64,000 bases of DNA from Mycobacterium sp. ACS4054 (GTDB lineage: Bacteria > Actinomycetota > Actinomycetes > Mycobacteriales > Mycobacteriaceae). Below the pieces are notes generated by a model. The model did not search any database. It saw nothing but the letters and a program-made list of their open reading frames with translations, and was not told the origin of the DNA. Below are positions 25,354 through 33,109 of the stretch, piece after piece (the first letter of the stretch is position 1; the number at the start of each line of letters is the position of its first letter). The DNA lies in the NCBI RefSeq assembly GCF_001667275.1, contig NZ_LZHV01000060.1:1-64000 (forward strand), read 5' to 3'. A program made the translations under genes and the position numbers.

Positions 25354-26046
25354 ATGACGGAGATATCCATCGACGGCCACGGCCCGCGGCGCCGGGTGCT
25401 GCTCCTCTACTACACCTTCACCGGGCAGACGCTCGCGGTGCTCGAGGCGGCGGCCGAGGTGTTCGGCGAGCGGGGCTGGGAGGTGCACCGGGCTCCGATC
25501 ACCTTCACCGATCGGCGCTACGCCGAACGCTTCTCCCTCTTCCCGTTGCGCCACGCGGCGCTTGACCTGCTCAGCGTCCTGCCCGCCCAGCTGCGCCGGG
25601 CGACCGGCGAGATCCAAACCCCGGACGAGGTTCGCGACGCGAGCTACGACCTGATCTGCATTGGATCCTCGACATGGTGGTTCACCATGAACATGCCGAT
25701 GCGTACTTTCTTGAGGTCGGACGAGGCGCGAATCCTGCTCGCCGGCAAGCCATTCGCCGCGTTCTGCGTCTGCCGCCGGTACTGGCGCGGCAATTTCGCG
25801 GCGGTCCGCAGGCTCGGGGAGAGGCTGGGCGGCAGATATGCGGGCGGGGTCCATTTCGAATACCTCGGCGGCCAGGTCGCCTCGGGGCTGTCGCTGATGA
25901 GCTATTTGCGGTCGGGCCGCTACCGGAACCGCTATTTCGGCCTGCGCATCCCGGCAACCAACGTGCAGCCCTACCAGCTGGAGCAGACGCGGATCTTCGC
26001 TCGATCGCTCGCCGATCGGCTGGCCGCCGACGCCGTGGCGACCTGA
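25354..26046 (+). CDS. Flavodoxin-like protein
   Basis: This 230-aa protein has a flavodoxin-type N-terminus: LLLYYTFTGQT resembles the FMN phosphate-binding loop (S/T-x-T-G-x-T), and LICIGSSTWWFTMNMPM resembles the second flavin loop. An FMN-dependent electron carrier or NAD(P)H:quinone-type reductase is likely, but no partner is proven. The C-terminal third is basic with clustered Arg and Tyr. The start follows AAGAAGGAG at 25336-25344. It lies 82 bp after the permease on the same strand and converges with the trans-enoyl reductase with a 1-bp gap. In M. tuberculosis purU occupies this place, so the gene is an addition here. Confidence 0.75.
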   Translation: MTEISIDGHGPRRRVLLLYYTFTGQTLAVLEAAAEVFGERGWEVHRAPITFTDRRYAERFSLFPLRHAALDLLSVLPAQLRRATGEIQTPDEVRDASYDLICIGSSTWWFTMNMPMRTFLRSDEARILLAGKPFAAFCVCRRYWRGNFAAVRRLGERLGGRYAGGVHFEYLGGQVASGLSLMSYLRSGRYRNRYFGLRIPATNVQPYQLEQTRIFARSLADRLAADAVAT

Positions 26047-26047
26047 C

Positions 26048-27301
26048 TCAGCCCAGCCGGATGGTGTTCATCGACACCCCGGCGGCGGGCAGCCGTGCCA
26101 GCAGCGCGTCGCCCATCGCCGCCGCCGGCGTGAGCACCCCCGTGAGGTCGCTGAGCCGATCCCGGTCGAGCGCCAGCGCGAGGCCACTCTCGCCGAGCAG
26201 CACGCCGGTCGCGTCGTAGGCGTCCCGCTGCTGGGAGAAGGTGCCCAGATAGCGGGCGCCCGACGTCGTCGTCGTGTACGTCTCGACCGTGAAGTGGCCG
26301 CGCTCCCGCATCGCCTCGCTGGGCCCCGTGCCGGGCTTGGCGAGGGGCTGCAGCCATCGCTGGGGCACCCGCCGGAAATGCCTGGTGCCCAAGGCCCAGC
26401 CGGCCCTGAGCGCACCCGTGACGGCCGCGGACGCGACCGGCGCCGCGGCGGAGCGGCCGAGGCTCATGGTTTCCGAGTAGCGGAACCGCCTGCCGTAGGC
26501 CCAGTGCTGTAAGGCGTTGCTGCGTCGCACTATTCGCGTGTTGTGCGGCGCCCACACCAGGGCGCCCAGCCAGAAGCCGGCGAGCTCGGGGGCGATCCGG
26601 GCGCCCGGGCGCCACCGGAAGTCCGGTTGCCGACCGAGGTCCGGTTCGGCGCTGCGGTCGGTGGTCAGGGTGTACGGGTCGTTCATCAGCCGGCGGGCTT
26701 CGACGTCACCGGACGCGGTGCGCATGGATTCGAATTCCGAGGCGACGGTGCCCCCGGAACCGCCACCCTGGAAGAAGGAGCGGAACACGAAGGTGGTGTC
26801 GCACAGCTCCCCCGCGCCGTCGCGGGCCGCCCGGCGATACAGCTGATAAACGTTCAGATCCGAAGGCAGGGAGGCGAATCCGCACGAGACGACGATCCTG
26901 GCGCCGGTGTCGACGGCCTGCCGGTGGTAGCGGTCGATGCTGTCGCGCACGAACATCACCTCACCGGTCAGGTCGGCGTAGTCCGTGCCGGCCTTCGCGC
27001 AGGCCGCTACGACCGGCAACCCGTAGCGGGTGTAGGGACCGACCGTGGTGACCACCACCCGGGTGCGGGCCGCCATCGCGTCCAGCGTCGACGGGTCCGA
27101 CACGTCGGCCACGATCAACGGCCAATCCCGCGCGGCCGTGCCGAGCGCGCTCCGGGTGGCCGCCAGCCGGTCCGGCGAGCGACCGGCCAGCGCGATGCGC
27201 GCCGCGCCCGCCGCGCCGGACAGGTAGCGGGCCGTCAACTCGCCGGAAAAGCCGGTGACACCGTAGAGGACGATCTCGAACTCACGCTCCGCCGAACCCA
27301 T
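26048..27301 (-). CDS. Trans-acting enoyl reductase (Rv2953 family)
   Basis: This is a 417-aa saccharopine dehydrogenase-like protein. The N-terminal EFEIVLYGVTGFSGELTARYL contains a GxTGxxG dinucleotide-binding loop, and TTVGPYTRYGLPVVAACA follows the family pattern. It closely resembles my recollection of Rv2953 (418 aa), which reduces the double bond that PpsD cannot reduce because PpsD lacks an ER domain. The PpsD in this window also lacks ER, so the pair makes functional sense. In M. tuberculosis the gene sits within the glycolipid part of the PDIM locus; here it stands apart from other glycolipid genes, on the minus strand between a flavodoxin and coaD. Rv2449c is a paralog and the alternative assignment. 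Confidence 0.85.
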   Translation of the reverse strand: MGSAEREFEIVLYGVTGFSGELTARYLSGAAGAARIALAGRSPDRLAATRSALGTAARDWPLIVADVSDPSTLDAMAARTRVVVTTVGPYTRYGLPVVAACAKAGTDYADLTGEVMFVRDSIDRYHRQAVDTGARIVVSCGFASLPSDLNVYQLYRRAARDGAGELCDTTFVFRSFFQGGGSGGTVASEFESMRTASGDVEARRLMNDPYTLTTDRSAEPDLGRQPDFRWRPGARIAPELAGFWLGALVWAPHNTRIVRRSNALQHWAYGRRFRYSETMSLGRSAAAPVASAAVTGALRAGWALGTRHFRRVPQRWLQPLAKPGTGPSEAMRERGHFTVETYTTTTSGARYLGTFSQQRDAYDATGVLLGESGLALALDRDRLSDLTGVLTPAAAMGDALLARLPAAGVSMNTIRLG

Positions 27302-27370
27302 CGCTCGATCTCCTCACGCGCTCCGAGGCGCCAGAGCCGTCGTCAACGGAACTTGTTGCGCCCCAAGGCT

Positions 27371-27853
27371 TCAGGGCTTGCCGGCGAGCTTCTCGCGCAG
27401 TCGGCGGTTGACCGGTTCGGGTAGTAGCTCGGAAACGTCGCCGCCGAACATCGCGACCTCTTTGGCCAGGGACGACGAGACGAACGAATAGCGAGGTGTC
27501 GTCGCGACGAAGAAGGTGTCGACACCGGCGATGTGCTTGTTCATCTGCGCCATCTGCAGCTCGTATTCGAAGTCGGTGCCGGTGCGCAGGCCCTTCACGA
27601 TCGCGGTCATCCCCCGCGCCCTGACGAAGTCGACCACCAGGCCCTGCCCGGCCTCGACCCGCAGGTTGGGCAGGTGCGTGGTCGACTCGTTGATCATCGC
27701 GATCCGCTCCTCGAGGTCGAACATGCCCTTCTTGGCGGGGTTGGTCAGGATCGCCACCACCACCTCGTCGAACTGGGCCGACGCCCGTTCGAACACGTCG
27801 ATGTGGCCCAACGTCACCGGATCAAACGACCCCGGGCATACCGCGCCGCTCAT
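27371..27853 (-). CDS. coaD: Phosphopantetheine adenylyltransferase (CoaD)
   Basis: This enzyme transfers AMP from ATP to 4'-phosphopantetheine in coenzyme A synthesis. It is 160 aa; the family is about 160. The start MSGAVCPGSFDPVTLGH contains the nucleotidyltransferase motif GSFDPxTxGH. The later VKGLRTGTDFEYELQMAQMN and SSSLAKEVA segments are typical of bacterial CoaD. The open frame extends upstream through a MIRU-like repeat and the rsmD region, but ATG 27853 gives the standard N-terminus. It follows rsmD on the same strand across a 77-bp gap that contains the repeat. Confidence 0.97.
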   Translation of the reverse strand: MSGAVCPGSFDPVTLGHIDVFERASAQFDEVVVAILTNPAKKGMFDLEERIAMINESTTHLPNLRVEAGQGLVVDFVRARGMTAIVKGLRTGTDFEYELQMAQMNKHIAGVDTFFVATTPRYSFVSSSLAKEVAMFGGDVSELLPEPVNRRLREKLAGKP

Positions 27854-27858
27854 AGCGC

Positions 27859-27905
27859 GCGCCGACGACGATGCAGAACGCAGTGATGAAGAGGAGCGGC
27901 GCCCA
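27859..27905 (-). repeat. MIRU-like interspersed repeat, copy 1
   Basis: Read on the minus strand, this stretch is nearly the same as the one at 33064-33109, sharing CTGCATCGTCG and GCGCCGCTCCTC blocks. It fills most of the gap between rsmD and coaD. Read through, it encodes the SSSLRSAS peptide often seen in over-extended mycobacterial gene models. Its size and position at a gene junction fit the mycobacterial interspersed repetitive unit family. Confidence 0.7.
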
Positions 27906-27930
27906 TGACGACAGACGGTACACGCCCGCC

Positions 27931-28485
27931 TCACACCCGCTCGGCCATCTCCAGCCGGGTGTCGCCGTACCCCCGCGGGGCCCACACCGACCAGCCGGCC
28001 GGCCAGGCCAGCGGCGCTCCGGCCGCCGGGCGCTCCACCACCGCCACGGTGCCGACGCTCGCCCAGCCGTGGGCAACCAACGCGGCCAACACGGCCTCCA
28101 CCTCGGCGGCGTCGACGTCGTAGGGCGGGTCGGCCAGAACGAGGTTGACCGGGCTCGCGGTGCCGGCCGCCAACACGGTCGCGACCGCGCCGCGGCGCAC
28201 CGTCGCACCGGTCAGGCCCAGCGTCTCGATGTTGCGGGCGATGACCGCCGCGCTGCGGTGATCGGACTCCACGAACAGCGCCGAGGCCGCCCCGCGGGAC
28301 AGCGCCTCCAAACCCAGTGCGCCCGAACCGGCATAGAGGTCCAGCACCGCGGCGCCCGCCAAATCCCCTCGGGCGGCCAGGATGTTGAACAGCGACTCGC
28401 GGACGCGGTCGGTGGTCGGCCGGGTTCCCCGCGGCGGGACGGCGATGCGCCGGCCGCCGGCCACGCCGCCGATGATCCGGGTCAC
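27931..28485 (-). CDS. rsmD: 16S rRNA (guanine966-N2)-methyltransferase (RsmD)
   Basis: This SAM-dependent methyltransferase of the RsmD family modifies 16S rRNA G966. It is 184 aa with a GTG start, and its N-terminus MTRIIGGVAGGRRIAVPPRG is nearly invariant in mycobacteria. The SAM-binding loop is DLYAGSGALGLEALSRGA, and the catalytic motif is DPPY. It lies upstream of coaD, an rsmD-coaD order common in bacteria. The VKOR gene ends 10 bp upstream of its start. Confidence 0.95.
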   Translation of the reverse strand: MTRIIGGVAGGRRIAVPPRGTRPTTDRVRESLFNILAARGDLAGAAVLDLYAGSGALGLEALSRGAASALFVESDHRSAAVIARNIETLGLTGATVRRGAVATVLAAGTASPVNLVLADPPYDVDAAEVEAVLAALVAHGWASVGTVAVVERPAAGAPLAWPAGWSVWAPRGYGDTRLEMAERV

Positions 28486-28495
28486 CTGCCGGCAC

Positions 28496-29128
28496 CTACA
28501 GCAGCGTCGACCAATAGTCCCAGAACCGCGCCAGGATCAGCAGGAACACCGCGGTGAACCACAGCGCGACGATCGACCACCGCCATTGGTAGAGCACCCA
28601 CACCACGCCGCGCCCCCGGCGCTGCAGCGCCGGGCGGCACACGATCGAGGCGACCACCACCAACAGCGTGATGGTGACGGCCCAGACGACCATGCAGTAG
28701 GGGCACAACGCGCCGATGGTGTACAGGCTCTCGTAGATCAGCCAGTGCACGAACGCCGTGCCGAGCAGCACCCCGACCGTCAACCCGATCCAATACCATT
28801 GCGGCAACTGAACTTTCGTCACCGCCAGCAGGCCCGTGACGACCACCACGGTGAAGCCCACCAGACCGAGCAGCGGGTTGGGGAACCCCAGCACGGACGC
28901 CTGCGGGGTGACCATCACCGAGCCGCACGACAGGATCGGGTTGAAGTTGCACGACGGCACGTACGCCGGGTTGAGCAGCAGGTCGATCTTCTCCACCGTC
29001 AGCGTCGCGGAGGCGCCCAGGCCGATCACTCCGGCGATCAGCACCCACCACGCGCTGAGCGCCGGCAGGGCCTCGGGGCGCGATTCCGGTGTCGGGTCGG
29101 CGGTTTCGGCGGGCGCCGGCGTGGTCAC
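28496..29128 (-). CDS. Vitamin K epoxide reductase (VKOR) homolog
   Basis: This membrane oxidase reoxidises a periplasmic thiol oxidase by passing electrons to quinone, the DsbB role in actinobacteria. It is 210 aa with five likely membrane helices. All four functional cysteines are visible: the loop pair in VPSCNFNPILSCGSVM and the CPYC active-site pair. It corresponds to M. tuberculosis Rv2968c. The GTG start overlaps the stop of the upstream DsbA-like gene in GTGA, so the two partners are translationally coupled. Confidence 0.95.
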   Translation of the reverse strand: MTTPAPAETADPTPESRPEALPALSAWWVLIAGVIGLGASATLTVEKIDLLLNPAYVPSCNFNPILSCGSVMVTPQASVLGFPNPLLGLVGFTVVVVTGLLAVTKVQLPQWYWIGLTVGVLLGTAFVHWLIYESLYTIGALCPYCMVVWAVTITLLVVVASIVCRPALQRRGRGVVWVLYQWRWSIVALWFTAVFLLILARFWDYWSTLL

Positions 29129-29889
29129 GCGGCCGGGGGGGCGGCGGCGCCGTCGATGCCGGGCACGTCACCGACGATGCTCTTGATCTTGGCGACCAGC
29201 GCATCCGGTGTGGACGGGTCGTAATCGTCCCCGTTGATCTTGATGGTCGGCGTGGCGTTGATCTTGGCGGCCGCCGCCTCGCCGGTGACCTTGGCAATGT
29301 ACTTGCCGCTGTTGATGCAGTCGGGCACCTTGCCGGCGGCGCCGGCCTCCCGGGCGATCTCGATCAACCGGGCGTTGTCCGGGAAGCTGCTGCCGCGCTC
29401 GCTGGGCTGCAGGTCCGTGGTGTACAGCGCCGTGTGGAACCGGCGGAACGCGTCCATGGACTCGTCGGCCACGCACAGGGCCGCGGCGCCGGCCCGCGAC
29501 GAATAGTTCTGGTTCCTGGCGTTGTCGAGGATCGACACCATGCTGTAGTCGGCCGCGATCGCGCCGACGTCGATGAGCCTGGAGACCGTCGGGCCGAAGG
29601 TGCGCTCGAAGTTGCCGCAGGCCGGGCACAGGAAGTCCTCGTAGAACGTGACGACGGCCTTGGGGTTGTTGGTGCCGGGCTGGGTGACCAGCTTGCTCGA
29701 CGTCACCCGCACGGTGTCGCCGGCACCGATGGCCGCGGTCTTCTTGTGGTGCGTCACGACGATGTAGGAGACCAGGGCGACCAGGAAGATGACGACGATG
29801 GCGGTCCCGCCGATCTGCACGAGTCGGCCCGATTTACCGTCGGCCGACTTCATGTCAAAGCGCGGGGGGCGTTTGGGTTTGTCGGCCAC
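29125..29889 (-). CDS. DsbA-like thioredoxin-fold protein, membrane-anchored
   Basis: This 254-aa protein (Rv2969c-like) starts at GTG. A short basic cytoplasmic tail is followed by one membrane segment (VQIGGTAIVVIFLVALVSYI) and an extracytoplasmic DsbA-type domain with the active site CPAC in FYEDFLCPACGNFE. A cis-proline loop is present (NATPTIKING). A second cysteine pair (ALCVAD and PDCINS) could form a structural disulfide. It is the expected substrate of the VKOR encoded just downstream; together they form disulfides in secreted proteins. Confidence 0.93.
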   Translation of the reverse strand: MADKPKRPPRFDMKSADGKSGRLVQIGGTAIVVIFLVALVSYIVVTHHKKTAAIGAGDTVRVTSSKLVTQPGTNNPKAVVTFYEDFLCPACGNFERTFGPTVSRLIDVGAIAADYSMVSILDNARNQNYSSRAGAAALCVADESMDAFRRFHTALYTTDLQPSERGSSFPDNARLIEIAREAGAAGKVPDCINSGKYIAKVTGEAAAAKINATPTIKINGDDYDPSTPDALVAKIKSIVGDVPGIDGAAAPPAA

Positions 29890-29962
29890 AGTTTGCGCGA
29901 TCCTTCGGTATTCGGGTGGACGTCAGGCGCCTCTAGATTACCGGCGCCGCCGGCGCGACAGG

Positions 29963-31078
29963 TCAGACCCGGCTCAGGTGGGCGCGCAGGGCCGAAATCA
30001 ACTCGGTGGTGGCGGCGGCGCAGCCCCCGCCGAGCTGGAACAGATTGACGAAGCCGTGCGTCAACGACCCCATGCACCGCAGGTCGACCGCGGTCCCGGC
30101 CGCCTCCAGCGCCGCCGCGTAGCTCTCCCCCTCGTCGCGCAGCGGGTCGAACCCGGCGACCGCGATCAACGCCGGCGCGAGCCCGGCCAACGACTCGGCC
30201 AGCAGCGGCGACACCCGCGGATCCGCCCGGTCGATGCCCGAACCGCGCAGGTATTGCGACTCGAACCAATCGATGTCGCGTTTGGTCAGCAGGAAGCCGC
30301 GGGCGAACAGGCTCAGCGAGCGGGTGTGCGTGCTGAAGTCGGTTCGCGGGTAGATGAGCCACTGCAGCACGGGGGCGGGCCCGCCCTCGTCGCGCGCCAG
30401 CTGGCTGACGACGGCGGCCAGGTTGCCGCCCGCGCTGTCCCCGCCGACCGCGACCCGGCCGGGTGCGGCGCCGAGTTCCTCCGCATGGTCGTGCGCCCAC
30501 CTGAAGGCGGCGTAGGCGTCCTCGACCGCGGCGGGCGCCGGGTGCTCGGGGGCCAGCCGGTAGTCGATCGACAGCACGTGGATGCCGGCGTCGCGGCACG
30601 TCAACCGGCACAGCGCGTCGTAGCCGTCCAGGTCGCCGATCGTCCATCCGCCGCCGTGGTAGAAGACCAGCAGGGGCGCGGACACGCCGTTGGCGGGACG
30701 GTAGTGCCGCGCCGGGATCTCGCCGGCCGGCCCGGGCAGCGCCAGTTCCTCGACGTCGACGTGAATCTGTGGGCCGGGAAGCTCGAGCAACAGCTGGCGC
30801 AGCTGAGCGCGGGACGTGGCCGCGTCGTCGTCGGCGACCAGGCCGTCGATGCCGACGGCGCGCAGACCGGCCAGCATCAGCTGAAGGGTGGGGTCCAGGG
30901 TGTTGCCGTCGATGGTCACCGCGCGCCCACCGAAGAGCGCACGCTTGGCGGGCGTGGGGATCCAGGGAATGACCTTGACGCCGATCGTCGAGACCGCGCC
31001 CTGCATGCGGCTGGCCAGGCGCATCGGCACGTGTTTCGGCCCGAGGTGAAGGTCCGGCGCGGGCACGCTCTTGGTCAT
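29963..31078 (-). CDS. lipN: LipN-like esterase/lipase
   Basis: This 371-aa alpha/beta-hydrolase of the hormone-sensitive-lipase (GDXG) family matches Rv2970c LipN (about 376 aa). The oxyanion-hole motif is HGGGW (in LLVFYHGGGWTIGDLDGY). The nucleophile elbow is GDSAGG, with catalytic Asp in FDPLRDEG and His in THGFVN. The N-terminal roughly 110 residues form the cap. I chose ATG 31078 because GGGAG lies just upstream; the longer frame up to 31180 has no family similarity. It probably hydrolyses short-chain esters. Confidence 0.9.
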   Translation of the reverse strand: MTKSVPAPDLHLGPKHVPMRLASRMQGAVSTIGVKVIPWIPTPAKRALFGGRAVTIDGNTLDPTLQLMLAGLRAVGIDGLVADDDAATSRAQLRQLLLELPGPQIHVDVEELALPGPAGEIPARHYRPANGVSAPLLVFYHGGGWTIGDLDGYDALCRLTCRDAGIHVLSIDYRLAPEHPAPAAVEDAYAAFRWAHDHAEELGAAPGRVAVGGDSAGGNLAAVVSQLARDEGGPAPVLQWLIYPRTDFSTHTRSLSLFARGFLLTKRDIDWFESQYLRGSGIDRADPRVSPLLAESLAGLAPALIAVAGFDPLRDEGESYAAALEAAGTAVDLRCMGSLTHGFVNLFQLGGGCAAATTELISALRAHLSRV

Positions 31079-31317
31079 GGCCACTCCCTCGAATACAACG
31101 TGGTAAAGCTCGACGACGGACGGATGTGCGGTCCGCGCCCTCGCCTCGGCGTCTTCCGGCCTCCCGCGGCCACCGCACAACTACGGTCAGCGCCTGGCCG
31201 CACACCGATTACCGGCCGGTTCATAACCCGTGCGACCAACTCTACGTGGTGACGAATTTGCGAAATACAGGCCACGTCCCGATATCACCGCGCCCCGCCC
31301 CGGTGTTGGTGAGGTGG

Positions 31318-31504
31318 TATTTTCCAAGCTCGGTAATATCGTGATCCCCAAGCCGGTAACCGCCTCATGGATTGCGAGCAGCTTCGACGTGTTCGATTTC
31401 GAACTCAGCGCCGCGAACTCAGCGCCGATTCAATGGCGTCGATCTCCTCGCTCGATGGCGGCACCCGGTCGGGTCCACGCACCTTCAACCTCACAGGCAG
31501 GTGA
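31318..31504 (+). pseudogene. Decayed 3' remnant of a second aldo-keto reductase
   Basis: Frame 31318-31412 reads LGNIVIPKPV...IASSFDVFDFELSA, and a second frame from 31424 reads ADSMASISSLDGGTR...RTFNLTGR then stop at 31502-31504. Joined, these match the C-terminus of mycobacterial aldo-keto reductases and parallel the tail of the intact neighbour (DVFDFELAAEHMDAINALNDGTR). The frameshift is caused by a 14-bp tandem duplication: gaactcagcgcc occurs at 31401-31412 and again at 31415-31426. No 5' part is recognisable in 31079-31317, which otherwise holds only the lipN promoter side. It is best read as the leftover of a tandem AKR pair. Confidence 0.8.
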
Positions 31505-32353
31505 ATGACATTGGCTGGCGATTCGGGCGCTGCCGTGCCCTCGATAGCTCTTAATGACGAAAACACGATGCCGGTGCTTGGACTTGGCGTCGCGGAGTTG
31601 TCGGAGGACGAGACCGAACGCGCGGTGTCCGCGGCGCTTCAGGTTGGCTGCCGGCTGATCGACACCGCCTCGGCTTACGGCAACGAAGCCGCCGTCGGCC
31701 GCGCGATCGCGGCCTCCGGGATTCCGCGCGCCGAGCTGTTCGTCACGACCAAGCTGGCGCCGGCCGACCACGGGTTCCTGCGCTCCGAGGAGGCCTGCAA
31801 GGAGAGCCTGGAACGGCTCGGCCTCGACTACATCGACCTCTACCTGATCCACTGGCCGGTGCCGTCCCGGGGCGAATACGTGAATTCCTTCGGCGGGCTG
31901 ATCCAGTGCCGCGGCAACGGGCTCGCGCGGTCGATCGGCGTCTCCAACTTCACCGAGCTGCACCTCACCGACGTCATCGACCTGACGTTCGTCACGCCGG
32001 CGGTCAATCAAGTCGAGCTGCACCCGCTGCTCAACCAGGCCGACGTGCGCAAGACCGACGCCGAGCACAACGTCGTCACCCAGGCCTACACCCCGCTGGC
32101 GCTCGGCAAGCTGCACGACAACCCGACCGTGACCTCGGTCGCCGGCGAATACGGCAAGACGCCGGCCCAGGTGCTGCTGCGGTGGAACCTGCAGCTGGGC
32201 AACGCGGTCGTCTTCCGCTCGGCCAACCCGGAGCACATCGCCGGGAACCTCGACGTGTTCGACTTCGAGCTGGCCGCCGAGCACATGGACGCGATCAACG
32301 CGCTCAACGACGGCACCCGGTTGCGGCCGGATCCCAACACCTTCGAGGGCTAG
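31505..32353 (+). CDS. Aldo-keto reductase (Rv2971 family, AKR5)
   Basis: This NAD(P)H-dependent carbonyl reductase of 282 aa is the same length as Rv2971. The catalytic tetrad is visible: Asp in LIDTASAYGNE, Tyr in the same motif, Lys in VTTKLAP and His in YLIHWPVP. The C-terminal segment VVFRSANPEHIAGN replaces the more usual IPKS cofactor motif, as in Rv2971. ATG 31505 overlaps the stop of the decayed copy. Its stop shares a CTAG palindrome with the convergent HNH gene (4-bp overlap). Confidence 0.9.
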   Translation: MTLAGDSGAAVPSIALNDENTMPVLGLGVAELSEDETERAVSAALQVGCRLIDTASAYGNEAAVGRAIAASGIPRAELFVTTKLAPADHGFLRSEEACKESLERLGLDYIDLYLIHWPVPSRGEYVNSFGGLIQCRGNGLARSIGVSNFTELHLTDVIDLTFVTPAVNQVELHPLLNQADVRKTDAEHNVVTQAYTPLALGKLHDNPTVTSVAGEYGKTPAQVLLRWNLQLGNAVVFRSANPEHIAGNLDVFDFELAAEHMDAINALNDGTRLRPDPNTFEG

Positions 32354-33063
32354 CCCGCCGGGCAGGTGGCCGCCGCCTGACGCAATACCCCCGTCGACGG
32401 CTGGTCCACCGGTAACGCATAGCCGCGCAGCACGGCGATGAACTGCATGGCGTACTGGCAGGCGAACGCGGCGTTGGGCGGCATCCATTGCGCGGGCGCC
32501 GCGTCCCCCTTGTCCTGGTTGGCCTGTCCGTCGACGGCCAGCAGGTTGGCGGGGTCGTTGGCGAAGCGCAGCCGCTCGGCGTCGGACCACCCGTAGGCGC
32601 CCATGTCCCAGGCGTAGGCGAGCGGGACGATGTGGTCGATCTGGACCGCCTCCCCGACCTTGGGGCCGCGCTGAAACGCGATGGTCTTGTTGGTGTAGGG
32701 ATCGTGCAGGGTTCCGGTGGCCACCGCGTCCGGGCACCGTTTGGTGAAGACGTACGTCTTGTCGACGAGGTCGCGGTTGAGGATGTCGTCGCGGGTGTCG
32801 CAGCCGTTGTGACCCAGCGGGGCGTCGTTGTCGTCGTCCCACGCGTCGCCGAACGCCGGCCTGCGGTAGTCGTACCGGTGCGCCCGCAGCGGCAGTACCG
32901 GGATGCCCGCCAGCACGTCGGAGCCGGGTTGCACCGTGGGGACGTCGGCGCGCGCCGCGTATTCGGCGGCGTGCCTGGCCGCCGTGGATCCCACCGTCTG
33001 GTAGGCCACCAGCAGCGCGAGCGCCGCGGCCGCGGACAGCCACAGCAGCACCCTGCGGTTCAC
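32350..33063 (-). CDS. Secreted HNH nuclease-like protein (Rv2972c type)
   Basis: This 237-aa protein has an N-terminal signal or anchor (LLWLSAAAALALLVAYQTVG). A DUF1524/HNH-like domain follows: VQIDHIVPLAYAWDMGA supplies the DH of the metal-binding motif, and NLLAVDGQANQDKGD supplies the later Asn/Lys part. Several cysteines could form disulfides outside the cell. Exported actinobacterial HNH proteins of this type exist, but their substrate is not established. The GTG start is followed upstream by a MIRU-like repeat separating it from recG. Confidence 0.8.
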   Translation of the reverse strand: MNRRVLLWLSAAAALALLVAYQTVGSTAARHAAEYAARADVPTVQPGSDVLAGIPVLPLRAHRYDYRRPAFGDAWDDDNDAPLGHNGCDTRDDILNRDLVDKTYVFTKRCPDAVATGTLHDPYTNKTIAFQRGPKVGEAVQIDHIVPLAYAWDMGAYGWSDAERLRFANDPANLLAVDGQANQDKGDAAPAQWMPPNAAFACQYAMQFIAVLRGYALPVDQPSTGVLRQAAATCPAG

Positions 33064-33109
33064 AAGCGCCGCTCCTCCTCATCGCTGCGCTCTGCATCGT
33101 CGCCGGCGG
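33064..33109 (-). repeat. MIRU-like interspersed repeat, copy 2
   Basis: This repeat exactly fills the 46-bp gap between recG and the HNH gene. On the plus strand it reads cgccgctcctcctcatcgct followed by gcgctctgcatcgtcgcc, almost identical to the minus strand of 27859-27905. The two copies lie in opposite orientations, each between two minus-strand genes. Confidence 0.75.

Noticed and set aside
29125..29128. VKOR-DsbA gene pair as a novel system
   Set aside because: The overlap and pairing are clear, but VKOR with a DsbA partner is a well-known disulfide-forming system in actinobacteria.
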